From: Saprospiraceae bacterium
GTDB lineage: Bacteria; Bacteroidota; Bacteroidia; Chitinophagales; Saprospiraceae
Assembly (NCBI GenBank): GCA_020848965.1
Contig: JADLHE010000452.1
Location: 1-34,628 of the forward strand
DNA length: 34,628 nt
Direction: 5' to 3'
Below the pieces are notes generated by a model. The model was not told the DNA's origin. It worked only from the letters and a program-made list of their open reading frames with translations, and searched no databases. Positions 23,539 to 32,120 of this stretch are shown here, one piece after another. The stretch's first letter is position 1. Every line of letters begins with the position of its first letter. The position numbers and the translations under genes are program-made.

Positions 23539-23985
23539 TCACTTGGAAGGAACGGGCACTTTGCTCTGCAAATCAGGCTTGGGCGGGAAGCCGTTCAGGT
23601 CTGCCTCGCCGACCCATTTCAGGAAGGCAATGACGTCGTTGGCATCCTGGTCGGACATAGCATAAGCCACCATCTTCCGGCCACGGGGCGCCCAAGGCTC
23701 CTTGACCGTCAATACGGTCTTGAGATAGGCTTCGCCCTTGCGCTCGTATGCTTTGGTGAGTTCTGGTGCATAGTAGGCTCCCTCGCCCATGATGGTGTGG
23801 CAGCCCATGCAGTTGTTTTTGTCAAAAATCTCCTTGCCCCTAATCACGGATTCCGTGAGGTTCTGGGCGTTGGTCTGCTTGGGCACTTCCCTTGCCAAGG
23901 TGTGCCAAGACAGCCCCAAGAAGATAAGGAAGAATACCACCGTTCCCCCCAGAAAAAAAGTCCTTGCCTGATTTTTCGATAGCAT
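23539..23985 (-). CDS. norC: NorC, membrane-anchored cytochrome c subunit of NO reductase
   Basis: The product has 148 residues: an N-terminal membrane anchor (about 10-28) and a class I cytochrome c domain with haem motif C59-M-G-C-H63 followed by TIMGEGAYYAPELT. A Met ligand lies in GRKMVAYAMS. It passes electrons to NorB. It is the first gene of the nor cluster, with a promoter carrying two CRP/FNR-like sites and an island operator. Confidence 0.95.
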   Translation of the reverse strand: MLSKNQARTFFLGGTVVFFLIFLGLSWHTLAREVPKQTNAQNLTESVIRGKEIFDKNNCMGCHTIMGEGAYYAPELTKAYERKGEAYLKTVLTVKEPWAPRGRKMVAYAMSDQDANDVIAFLKWVGEADLNGFPPKPDLQSKVPVPSK

Positions 23986-24026
23986 GACCGGATGTGTTTG
24001 GTGAAAAAATGCAGTTAAAGAAAAAA

Positions 24027-24114
24027 AGATGATTTTATCTTTTATTTTGCAAAGGGAAGGAGTGTGAGCTGCTTATTAAATGACAATTATCAGCTTGGCC
24101 AGTGACTTGTGTCA
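24027..24114 (-). promoter_or_regulatory. norC promoter with two CRP/FNR-like sites and an operator
   Basis: Two TGAY-N4-RTCA sites lie at 24081-24092 (TGACAATTATCA) and 24103-24114 (TGACTTGTGTCA), 22 bp apart centre to centre. A -7-like TCCCTTTG (24057-24050, minus strand) sits so that the nearer site would be about 43 bp upstream of the start. AGATAAAATCATCT (minus strand, 24040-24027) lies just downstream of the start and matches GGAYAAAAWTRTCC at 11 of 14 positions. This suggests activation by a CRP/FNR protein and repression by an Rrf2 protein. Confidence 0.55.
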
Positions 24115-24279
24115 GGGCTGATGCAATCCTAATATTTACCAAAACCTATTTACCCCAAACTTCGGATATAGGGGAAATTTCCCACTACCTTCCACTCGTT
24201 TTCGCCTGCCATCGCCAAGGCAATGAAGGACGTGAAGTAATGCACCTGCGTGAAAAGGAGGGACGGCAATCTTTACCCC

Positions 24280-25800
24280 TCAATCCCTCAAAAAAGGCAT
24301 CACACTCGCCCAAACCGCCTGCCAGTTTTCCAAAAAACACCCATGCCCTGTGTTCGATATGATGCTGATTTGGTGCCGTGGAATGTGGCGGGCAGCGCTC
24401 ACGACCCGCTCCACGGGGTTACCGCCGTCACGGTCGCCAGCCATGACCAGCACGGGGCATTTGATGGAACTCAGCATTTCTTTCCCAACCGTGACTTTAT
24501 TATAGCAGGCGCAAACCCCGGCGAACATTTCCTCTAGCCTATCTGGTTCGGGGTTCAGCCGCAGGTGCTGCGCAATGAAGGCGGAGTCCATTTGCTCGGC
24601 CTGCGCTGCCGTGAAATTGAACTCCCTGTCGCCGGGCGACAATGCCCCAGCGCCCATCACCACCATTTTTTTCACCCGGCTGGGGTACATCGCTGCCAAT
24701 TGGTAGGCCGTATAGCCGCCGTCGCTGAAGCCGATGACCGTCACGCTGTCCTTCGTCACGGCGTTTATGACCGCCATGGCGTCGTTGGCTCGTTGCTGGA
24801 GCGTCAGCGGCTCGGTGCCGAGGCTGGACTTACCATGCCCCCGTGTGTTGATGGCGATGACCTGATAATCGGCTTTTAAATGGTCAATAAAATCCGACAT
24901 TTCAACGAGGGAGCCAAACAAGCCGCCGTGCAGCAGCACGATGGGCTGCCCTTGGCCATATACTTCGTAATAAATTTTGGCGTCTTTTGCTTGCACATAA
25001 TGACCCGCTTTTTCATTGGCGCCATAAGGGGTTTTATTTATGATATGAGGCGGCTGAAATGCACGTATTAACTGGAGAGTTGGCGTGGTGGGATTATTTT
25101 CTTCGGGAATAATCTCTAAATCCTTGAAATAACCTTCGGTGCCTATTTCTACCCAAAGCCCGATATTTCCAGAAGCATTGTCACCGTGTTTTAAATCATT
25201 GACGATAAAAACCGGATATTTACCATTATTCAAAAATAACTTGGTTTGTTTGCCATTTATTTCAATCCGCATGGTTATCCATTCATCCAGCCCCATGTCC
25301 GAATACGTTTCATACTGCCCTTTGAATTCTTCCTTTCTAAGCCGGTCGAATTTGTAATCAGGGTACGAGAAATATTGGATACTATGGTTGCGCCTGAATT
25401 GGTCATCGGCACGTCCATTGGTGGGTCGTAGGTAAACGGACTCAAACCTGTCATTTTCACCACCAATTCGGAAGGCGACGCCAATAAAGCCCCGTGCAAA
25501 CGATGGCGCTGTTTTCAGCAACCTGCTCAAAACCTTCACTTCTATCACCCCGTTCGTGAAATCCAAATTTTTCAACTTCACGAAAGTGGGTTCGTCCACC
25601 ACCACTTTCCCATCCTTATTTTCATAGGGCAATTTGTCCAAGTCTCGCTCGACTTTAAGCACCTGCTCGCCCGCAAAATCCACGACAGCGGCTTTGACGT
25701 TAGAGATTTCGAATTCATGGCCCTCGAATCGGAGAGTTTGGGCGTAAATAGTTGAAAATGAGGCGATTAATAGTAGAATTGCTAAAGTTTTCCAGTACAT
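24280..25800 (-). CDS. Secreted alpha/beta hydrolase with an N-terminal LamG-like domain
   Basis: The product has 506 residues from ATG 25800 (MYWKTLAILLLIASFSTIYAQ, Sec signal); a frame start at 25833 adds 11 residues. Residues about 25-245 form a beta-rich jelly-roll (concanavalin/LamG-like) segment. Residues about 265-505 are an alpha/beta hydrolase: LLHGG oxyanion region, nucleophile Ser in GFSDGG, Asp in AGDRDGG and His in NTGHG. It may be an esterase or lactonase acting outside the cytoplasm; substrate unknown. It stands alone. Confidence 0.87.
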   Translation of the reverse strand: MYWKTLAILLLIASFSTIYAQTLRFEGHEFEISNVKAAVVDFAGEQVLKVERDLDKLPYENKDGKVVVDEPTFVKLKNLDFTNGVIEVKVLSRLLKTAPSFARGFIGVAFRIGGENDRFESVYLRPTNGRADDQFRRNHSIQYFSYPDYKFDRLRKEEFKGQYETYSDMGLDEWITMRIEINGKQTKLFLNNGKYPVFIVNDLKHGDNASGNIGLWVEIGTEGYFKDLEIIPEENNPTTPTLQLIRAFQPPHIINKTPYGANEKAGHYVQAKDAKIYYEVYGQGQPIVLLHGGLFGSLVEMSDFIDHLKADYQVIAINTRGHGKSSLGTEPLTLQQRANDAMAVINAVTKDSVTVIGFSDGGYTAYQLAAMYPSRVKKMVVMGAGALSPGDREFNFTAAQAEQMDSAFIAQHLRLNPEPDRLEEMFAGVCACYNKVTVGKEMLSSIKCPVLVMAGDRDGGNPVERVVSAARHIPRHQISIISNTGHGCFLENWQAVWASVMPFLRD

Positions 25801-25891
25801 TCTGATGCTTTTATTCGATTTAAGACTAAACAAGTTTTCAAAATTGGAAACGGCCCCGCACCACGAAAGTATAATGCTTGCAGGTGAAGCC

Positions 25892-26005
25892 TTATTGCAA
25901 AATCAACTGTAGTCGCTTGCCTTTCCGCTGGCTTGTCTTGCCAATTTTCTTTTCCACGGCTTTAAGTGGGAGGTATTGCTGGAAATGGGCAATGAGTGGG
26001 TGCAT
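25892..26005 (-). other. 37-codon ORF of doubtful status
   Basis: A minus-strand ATG at 26005 gives MHPLIAHFQQYLPLKAVEKK... with 37 codons. The first 14 residues resemble the start of CRP/FNR-family proteins, but the rest does not continue that fold. It lies next to two gene scraps, so it is probably another remnant. Confidence 0.3.
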
Positions 26006-26038
26006 GGGGCGAAGGTAGCGTTTTGGATTGGGCTGATT

Positions 26039-26180
26039 TCAATTCACCCCCCTAAACTCCCCCGGCAAAACTCCTACCCGCTGCTTAAAAAACCGGCTGA
26101 AATGCTGCGGGTACTGGAAGTCCAGTTCGTAGGCCACCTCGCTGATAGACTTGGAAGGGTCGTAAACCTCAATCAGTTTG
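26039..26180 (-). pseudogene. Remnant of an AraC-family regulator (last 46 codons)
   Basis: Read on the minus strand it encodes KLIEVYDPSKSISEVAYELD followed by FQYPQHFSRFFKQRVGVLPGE and a stop at 26039. This closely matches the C-terminal helix-turn-helix of the intact AraC protein at 28316-29224. The rest of the gene is missing; the sequence switches abruptly at 26180 to a scrap of a different gene. Confidence 0.82.
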
Positions 26181-26325
26181 TCACCCCCCAAGTAGGCTAC
26201 GGCGCTTTCAGCCCCGAAATGGACGATTGCTGGACTTACTTTCCATCATTGAGGCAAATATCGGGACGAAAAAAGCCGAAGAGGGCAGGAAAGGCCTGGC
26301 GGAGTTGATGGAGTCGAGGAAATAA
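26180..26325 (+). pseudogene. Remnant of a cupin-CMD protein (C-terminal scraps with internal deletion)
   Basis: The plus strand encodes VTPQVGYGAFSPEMD, then after a frame change LLDLLSIIEANIGTKKAEEG up to TAA at 26323-26325. Both pieces match the protein at 30213-31358 (VTPPKSGYGAFSPEMD and LFSIIEINIGTKEA), but the roughly 55 residues between them are gone. With the AraC scrap it marks a decayed second copy of the AraC/cupin-CMD locus. Confidence 0.8.
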
Positions 26326-26378
26326 AAATAAAAACCGGGGCGACTACAAGCCACCCCGACCCAGATTATTATTGGCAA

Positions 26379-27224
26379 TTAAAACATTCCGTTCCCGCTT
26401 GCAGTCGTTGCGGGCACCTCCTGAATGGCATCCCAATGCTCCACGATTTTGCCGTTTTCCACCCGAAAAAGGTCGGCAAAGGCAACGTGCTTGCCCAAAA
26501 ACTCGCCCTCGCTGTGCGTGAAAACAAAATTGCCCTCGGCAATGACTCGGTGCGTTTTGGTATATTTCATGGGCGTACCTGCTTTTGCCATGCCCTCCAA
26601 TGCCTGCCCCAATGCAGCCAAACCGTCGCCGACTGCCGGGTTGTGCTGGTGGTATTTTTCCAATGAAACATACTCGACCACCTTTCCGGGGTTCTTGCCT
26701 CCCAAAACATCACTGGCAAAAGCCGTGACGAAGGACTTGTTTGCGGAGGTTTTACCAGGTTCAGTGGCTTCGGTAGGGCCGTCGGATTGGCTTCTGCCAG
26801 AAGCGGTTTTTTCAACGAAGTCCTGCAAAACGTCCCAATGCTCCACAATTTTGCCATTATCAAATCGGAAAATGTCGAAGCCGACCTGTTTTTTGCCGAA
26901 CAAAAAATACTCGCTGTGTGCCACCACGAGTTCGCCGTCTTGCAACACCCGGACGGTTTTCACGGTCGTACCTTGCTGTTTCAAAACTGGAAGGAAACCT
27001 ACCAGGGCATCCCGTCCATTCGGCACTTGTGGGTTGTGCTGAATGTATTTTTCAGCGGAAATATGGGTTTCGGCGGCGGTTTTGTCGCCGGTTTGGAGGC
27101 TGTTGAGCACAGCCAATACTTTTGCTTTGTCGTCCATTTTTGTTGAAATTTTATGAGTTGAGCCACAATTGGCAATGAAGATGCTTGCAAGGGCAAGCCC
27201 GGATAAAAGGAAATTGCTTTTCAT
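26379..27224 (-). CDS. Lipoprotein with two NTF2/SnoaL-like domains
   Basis: The product has 281 residues with a lipoprotein signal (lipobox IANC, Cys at about 20). Two homologous SnoaL-like domains follow (about 30-140 and 160-275); each has a KY-x-QHNP or KYHQHNP motif, a V-x-x-HSE segment, and a DxFRxxNGKIVEHWD motif. These folds hold small molecules; some are cyclases or isomerases. Function here is unknown. It lies next to AraC genes but with a 90-bp gap. Confidence 0.85.
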   Translation of the reverse strand: MKSNFLLSGLALASIFIANCGSTHKISTKMDDKAKVLAVLNSLQTGDKTAAETHISAEKYIQHNPQVPNGRDALVGFLPVLKQQGTTVKTVRVLQDGELVVAHSEYFLFGKKQVGFDIFRFDNGKIVEHWDVLQDFVEKTASGRSQSDGPTEATEPGKTSANKSFVTAFASDVLGGKNPGKVVEYVSLEKYHQHNPAVGDGLAALGQALEGMAKAGTPMKYTKTHRVIAEGNFVFTHSEGEFLGKHVAFADLFRVENGKIVEHWDAIQEVPATTASGNGMF

Positions 27225-27314
27225 CGTTCGATTTATTTTAGTTTAAATGACGATGCAAAAGTCCGACGACTGCAGGCGCTGGGAAAGGTGAAAACCCGAC
27301 TTTGAAGGGTAAAA

Positions 27315-28196
27315 TCAGGAAGGGAAGTAGGTTTCCCGAAATTCGATGGGTGTTTTCCCGGTGTATTTTCGGAAATACTTGATGAAATTGGTCGGCTCAT
27401 CAAAGCCCAAATCGAAGGCGATTTCCTTTGTGTTGGATTGGCTGTGGAGCAAAAGTCGTTTGGCTTCCAGCACCAGCCGCTCGTTGATATATTCTTTTGG
27501 CGACTTGCCGAACACGTGCGCAGTACTGCGTTGCAAGACTTTTTCGGTAGCGTTCAGTTGGCTTGCATAAAAATGAACGCCCCTTTGCTGCGCAAAATGC
27601 TTGTCCACCAAATCCCGGAACATTATTGCGATTTCCAAATCCACCCCTTTCTTGATTTCAAACATACCGTGCTTGCGATATGCCCGTTCGGCTTGCAATA
27701 AGAATACAAACAGCAGGTTTTGTAAAATCAAGTATTTCGAAGGGTCGTTATCGGTTTTCAACTCATTTTGAATAGCCACAAAAAGGTCGGGCAAGGTGTT
27801 GTCCCCGACATTCAATTCAAAATAAGGCACGTTCAATAGATCGTTAAAAAGCACCGTTTCGCTCAAAAAGCGGGTTTCGAGGACTGATTTGGAAAAGAAC
27901 GTGTCGGTAAAAAGTAAAACCCAGCCGTCGCAATCATTAAAATCTTCGTAGAAATGCACTTGGTTTTTGTTGATGAAAAGCAAGGAATTGGGTTTGACTT
28001 CGATGCGCTTAAAATCAACTACGCAGACTGGGTTTCCTTTTTGAAACCAAATGACATCATAAAAATTAATCCGGTGCGGTGTGGTGAACAATCCTTGATG
28101 TGTCCCATGCAAAACGTGAAGCGGCTTTACTTCTATTTCGAAAGGCAAGGCAGCATTGAAGTTATACCGGTTTATTGTCTTATTGTCCTTGTTCAT
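27315..28196 (-). CDS. AraC-family transcriptional regulator
   Basis: The product has 293 residues from ATG 28196 (MNKDNKTINRYN); a longer frame opening at 28319 would overlap the next AraC gene and is less likely. The N-terminal part (about 1-150) looks like a cupin-type sensor domain. The C-terminal double helix-turn-helix has LNATEKVLQRSTAHVFGKSP and SNTKEIAFDLGFDEPTNFIKYFRKYTGKTPIEFR. The target is unknown; the double NTF2-like lipoprotein downstream is a candidate. Confidence 0.9.
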   Translation of the reverse strand: MNKDNKTINRYNFNAALPFEIEVKPLHVLHGTHQGLFTTPHRINFYDVIWFQKGNPVCVVDFKRIEVKPNSLLFINKNQVHFYEDFNDCDGWVLLFTDTFFSKSVLETRFLSETVLFNDLLNVPYFELNVGDNTLPDLFVAIQNELKTDNDPSKYLILQNLLFVFLLQAERAYRKHGMFEIKKGVDLEIAIMFRDLVDKHFAQQRGVHFYASQLNATEKVLQRSTAHVFGKSPKEYINERLVLEAKRLLLHSQSNTKEIAFDLGFDEPTNFIKYFRKYTGKTPIEFRETYFPS

Positions 28197-28315
28197 TTTT
28201 GATTGACGCCAGCATCGTATTTCCACCTCGCACCTTTTGGGCAGCTGCTTTATCGGACGAAGGTCGAGCAAAAGTAGTTTGTGCCCTTCAAACTGCCAAT
28301 TCCAGTCTGTGAGGC

Positions 28316-29224
28316 TCAATTAAGCATCCTATACTCCCCCGGCGCAACTCCCACCCGCTGCTTGAAAAACCGACTGAAATGCTGCGGGTATTGGAACCCC
28401 AGTTCATACGCCACTTCGCTCACCGACTTGCTGGGGTCAAACATCCGCTCCTTTGCCACTTCAATCAGCTTGGATTGGATGTATTCCTGCGCCGATTTGC
28501 CCGTTTCTTTTTTGATTAAATCGCCGAAATAATTGGCCGATAAATTAAGCTGCGCTGCGCAATAGGCGACCGTCGGCTGCCCGATGCTTCGGGGTTTGTC
28601 GGTGGTAAAATACTCGTTCAGCAGGCTTTCGAATTTCTCCAAAATCCCTTTGTTGGCGTGCTCACGGGTGATGAACTGTCGGTCGTAAAACCGCTGGCAA
28701 TAGCCCAGCAGCAACTCAATATTTGCAGCAATCAGGGTCCTGCTGTGCTTGTCAATCCCCCGGTTCAGTTCGTATTCGATTTTGGAAAAACAGTCCAGCA
28801 CGAGTTGCCGCTCCCGCTCCGAGATGTGCAGTGCCTCATGCACTTCGTAGGAAAAAAAGGCGTATTCCTGAATGCTACGGCCCAGCGGCGTACCCAATAG
28901 CAGGTCGGGGTGAAAGAGCAGCGAAAAGCCCTTCATCGGAGCATTCACGATGTTCTTGTCAATGCCGATGACCTGTCCCGGTGCCAAGAACACGAGGGTG
29001 CCGTCTTGGTAATCGTAGTTGTTCCGACCGTAACGTATGACGCACTGTTCCCCCTGCTTCAATGCCACCGCATAGAACCCAAACCGGACGCCATCGGCAT
29101 CGCCCCGGTTTTGCGGGATTTTCGCCTTGGAAAAATCAATCATACTGACCAAGGGGTGCAGCGTCTCGATGCCGAAGTCGGCGTTGTAGTCGTGTACGGT
29201 GGGGACGTCGAATATTTTTTTCAT
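28316..29224 (-). CDS. AraC-family transcriptional regulator, divergent from cupin-fusion genes
   Basis: The product has 302 residues. An N-terminal cupin-like sensor region (about 40-130) is followed by the AraC double HTH at about 200-302: LNLSANYFGDLIKKETGKSA and KSVSEVAYELGFQYPQHFSRFFKQRVGVAPGEYR. It diverges from the two cupin-fusion genes and probably controls them. A decayed copy of its 3' end lies at 26039-26180. Confidence 0.92.
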   Translation of the reverse strand: MKKIFDVPTVHDYNADFGIETLHPLVSMIDFSKAKIPQNRGDADGVRFGFYAVALKQGEQCVIRYGRNNYDYQDGTLVFLAPGQVIGIDKNIVNAPMKGFSLLFHPDLLLGTPLGRSIQEYAFFSYEVHEALHISERERQLVLDCFSKIEYELNRGIDKHSRTLIAANIELLLGYCQRFYDRQFITREHANKGILEKFESLLNEYFTTDKPRSIGQPTVAYCAAQLNLSANYFGDLIKKETGKSAQEYIQSKLIEVAKERMFDPSKSVSEVAYELGFQYPQHFSRFFKQRVGVAPGEYRMLN

Positions 29225-29260
29225 GTGCGTTTTGATTGCTGTTAAAGCAAAAATACGCCC

Positions 29261-29290
29261 CTAACCTGTAAGCCAGTTGCTGACCTGTAA
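29261..29290. promoter_or_regulatory. Direct repeats in the AraC / cupin-fusion divergent region
   Basis: CTAACCTGTAA (29261-29271) and CTGACCTGTAA (29280-29290) are direct repeats 19 bp apart, the usual arrangement of AraC half-sites. The region lies between the AraC gene (start 29224) and the first cupin-fusion gene (start 29370). Confidence 0.45.
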
Positions 29291-29369
29291 TATTGGTAGG
29301 TAAAACCGTAATCTGCGTAGTAGGCGGGAAACGCTACCTCCCGACCTTTGCTTTACAAAAAAGAAAATC

Positions 29370-30203
29370 ATGAAAAAAGCACTGTATTCGTTGTTTTTCC
29401 TATCAATTGCACTGTCATTTCAAGCCGTTGCGCAGCAAGGCAATATTTTTCCGAAAGAAGCAAAAGGAGCCAATGTCCACCACGTCGGTGATGTCTGGCT
29501 CAGCCATGTGAGCAATGCTGACTCGACCTTTCACTACAATATTGCGGAAGCCACTTTTTCGCCCGGTGCAAGGTTGGATTGGCATATCCATCCCGGCGGG
29601 CAACAGCTGCTCATTACGGATGGCATTGGCTACTCTCAGGAGCGGAACAAGCCGCTGGAAACGGTTCGCAAAGGCGATGCCCTCAAATGCCCGCCGGGGG
29701 TGGAGCATTGGCATGGCGCCACGCCGGACACTTGGTTCACTTACGTCGCCGTCACCGAACCGCAGCCGACAAAATGGCTGGACAGGGTGACTGATGAAGT
29801 CTATTTTTCAAAAACAAAAAACGCCAACAGCATGACCTCCGAACAGGAAATCATCGAACGCTCCAAGCAGAAATGGCAGTGGATGGCGGATAAAGATGTG
29901 GTTAAACTGTCAGACCTATTCGATGCAAAAGCCAAGTTTGTTCACATGGGCGGTACTTGGGGAAAAGACCGTGAGCTTGAAGTAATCAAAAGCGGCGGGA
30001 TTCATTATAAGAAGGCAGATATTCACGAAGTTTCCGTGGAAATATTGGGCAACACGGCCATACTTTTAAATCGAATTACTTTATTGGCAGTGGTTGGTGG
30101 CAATGAAGTAACGAATCCCTTTCAAGTGACGGAGGTATATGTAAAGGAGGACGGGAAGTGGAAATTGGGGTCGCTGTCGTTTACGAAGTTGTTAAACCCA
30201 TAG
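29370..30203 (+). CDS. Secreted cupin-NTF2-like (DUF4440-type) fusion protein
   Basis: The product has 277 residues with a Sec signal (MKKALYSLFFLSIALSFQAVAQ). The cupin domain (about 35-130) carries DWHIHPGGQQLL, GD-x6-PPGVEHWHGA, like metal-binding cupins of the hydroxynitrile-lyase type. An NTF2-like domain (about 150-275; IIERSKQKWQWMADKD, ...VTEVYVKEDGKWKLGSLSF) is fused behind it. Its cupin is paralogous to that of the next gene. The catalytic role is unknown. It diverges from an AraC gene. Confidence 0.87.
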   Translation: MKKALYSLFFLSIALSFQAVAQQGNIFPKEAKGANVHHVGDVWLSHVSNADSTFHYNIAEATFSPGARLDWHIHPGGQQLLITDGIGYSQERNKPLETVRKGDALKCPPGVEHWHGATPDTWFTYVAVTEPQPTKWLDRVTDEVYFSKTKNANSMTSEQEIIERSKQKWQWMADKDVVKLSDLFDAKAKFVHMGGTWGKDRELEVIKSGGIHYKKADIHEVSVEILGNTAILLNRITLLAVVGGNEVTNPFQVTEVYVKEDGKWKLGSLSFTKLLNP

Positions 30204-30212
30204 TGAAGTTTG

Positions 30213-31358
30213 ATGAAAAACATAAGAATAAAAATATGGCTTTTAGCGTCCCTGTGCTGCATGAAAATAGCTGCACAAACCCCACCCGATTTGCTCAATA
30301 CCCTATTCCCATTGGGCGATAAAATAACAGGCGGCAACTTCACCGGAACCGTCTGGGTGAAATCCATTTTCTCAGCCGATTCTACCTTAAATGCCTCCAT
30401 CGGAAACGTCGTCTTTGAACCCAAGGCCCGCTCGAAATGGCACAAGCACCCCGGCGGGCAAACACTGCTGGCTTTGGACGGCATGGGCTATTATCAAGAA
30501 AAAGGAAAGCCGTTGCAAATCCTGCGAAAGGGCGACACGGTGCGCTGCCCGCCCGATGTGGAGCATTGGCACGGCGCTTCGCACGACCATTGGTTCGTGC
30601 AATTGGCCATCACGCCGGAGCACCTGAAAGGAAGGGTAATTTGGTTAAACGAAGTGGGCGAGGAGGCGTATTCGGCAGGCATTGCGAAGCAACAAGAGCC
30701 AATTTCTAACTCCTATGTTTTGGTACTGCGGCACCGCTATATCGTCGCCATTTCAGCGTTGACCGCCAAGGGCGATTTGGAACGGCTCAAAACCGCCTTG
30801 ACCGCTGCGCTGGACGCCAAGCTCACGGTCAATGAACTCAAGGAAGTGCTGGTACACCTCTACGCCTATTGCGGCTTTCCCCGCAGTATTCAGGGGCTGA
30901 ACACGTTGATGGCCGTTTTGGAAACCAGAAAGGCGCAAGGAATCACCGATGAAATGGGCCGTGCCGCCTCGCCCATCCCCGAAGATTTTATCAAATACGA
31001 AAGGGGCAAAAAAGTGCTGGAATCCCTCACCGGGCAGCAACAGGTCACGCCGCCCAAGTCCGGCTACGGCGCATTCAGCCCCGAAATGGACGTGTTCCTG
31101 AAAGAGCACCTCTTTTCCGATATTTTCGGGCGGGACGTGCTCAGTTACCAAGACCGGGAAGTAGCGACCATCACGGCATTGGTGACGCTCGGCGGCGTGG
31201 AGCCGATGCTGAAAAATCATCTTGGCATTGCCCTTCACCTTGGCATGACGGAGGCGCAGATGAACGACTTGTTTTCCATCATCGAAATAAATATTGGGAC
31301 GAAGGAAGCCGTGACGGGATGGGGGGTGCTGGAGGAAGTGGTGCAAACAAGGAAATAG
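30213..31358 (+). CDS. Secreted cupin-carboxymuconolactone-decarboxylase-like fusion protein
   Basis: The product has 381 residues from ATG 30213 (TTG 30210 just before it is an alternative). A signal peptide (about 1-22) is followed by a cupin (KWHKHPGGQTLL ... PPDVEHWHGASHD, about 35-140), then two CMD/AhpD-like helical domains (about 175-265 and 275-380; VHLYAYCGFPRSIQGLN and the TALVTLGGVEPMLKNHLGIAL segment). The CxxC of peroxidatic AhpD is absent. Function is unknown; periplasmic lactone or quinone chemistry is a guess. It follows its cupin paralogue by 9 bp. Confidence 0.88.
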   Translation: MKNIRIKIWLLASLCCMKIAAQTPPDLLNTLFPLGDKITGGNFTGTVWVKSIFSADSTLNASIGNVVFEPKARSKWHKHPGGQTLLALDGMGYYQEKGKPLQILRKGDTVRCPPDVEHWHGASHDHWFVQLAITPEHLKGRVIWLNEVGEEAYSAGIAKQQEPISNSYVLVLRHRYIVAISALTAKGDLERLKTALTAALDAKLTVNELKEVLVHLYAYCGFPRSIQGLNTLMAVLETRKAQGITDEMGRAASPIPEDFIKYERGKKVLESLTGQQQVTPPKSGYGAFSPEMDVFLKEHLFSDIFGRDVLSYQDREVATITALVTLGGVEPMLKNHLGIALHLGMTEAQMNDLFSIIEINIGTKEAVTGWGVLEEVVQTRK

Positions 31359-31542
31359 CACACCTTCATTTGATTTTCGTAACCCCTCGTTTGTTTTCTG
31401 TAAGGTTCTTAATAAATTCAACCCTTTCTTTGCCCCAAAGCCTATAACCTGATTCAAGAATTAATTCAACACAAGTGGCAAATTGAATTAAGTTCAAACT
31501 TGAAATTGGATGTAGATATTTGATTTTCAAGCAGTTGCCCAA

Positions 31543-31573
31543 TCGTAATTCGTAAATCTGAAATCGTAAATCC
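31543..31573. repeat. Short degenerate tandem repeat ahead of the Mo-hydroxylase genes
   Basis: Three near copies of TCGTAAATC occur between 31543 and 31573, ending 8 bp before the ATG. The rest of the 222-bp gap (31359-31580) shows no clear gene; a 69-codon minus-strand frame there has no recognisable motif. Confidence 0.5.
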
Positions 31574-31580
31574 ACTTATC

Positions 31581-32033
<453 letters not shown>

Positions 32034-32035
32034 TA

Positions 32036-32094
32036 GTCGGGAAATTTATTTCCCGACAGAATTCCGATTAATGTCGGGAAATGAATTTCCCGAC
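32036..32094. repeat. Two tandem 22-bp palindromes in the Mo-hydroxylase intergenic gap
   Basis: GTCGGGAAAT-TT-ATTTCCCGAC (32036-32057) and GTCGGGAAAT-GA-ATTTCCCGAC (32073-32094) are near-identical palindromes, 15 bp apart. The pair begins 3 bp after the small-subunit stop and could fold into two small hairpins or one large one. It resembles REP/BIME-type elements. Confidence 0.85.
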
Positions 32095-32120
32095 TACAAT
32101 AACAATCAAACAATTCAGCA

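Noticed and set aside
24172..24183. Palindrome GGGAAATTTCCC upstream of norC
   Set aside because: Isolated, about 190 bp from the gene start and closer to the hydrolase end, with no second copy at a promoter.
31366..31575. A 69-codon minus-strand ORF before the Mo-hydroxylase
   Set aside because: It overlaps simple tandem repeats and the promoter region and shows no recognisable motif.
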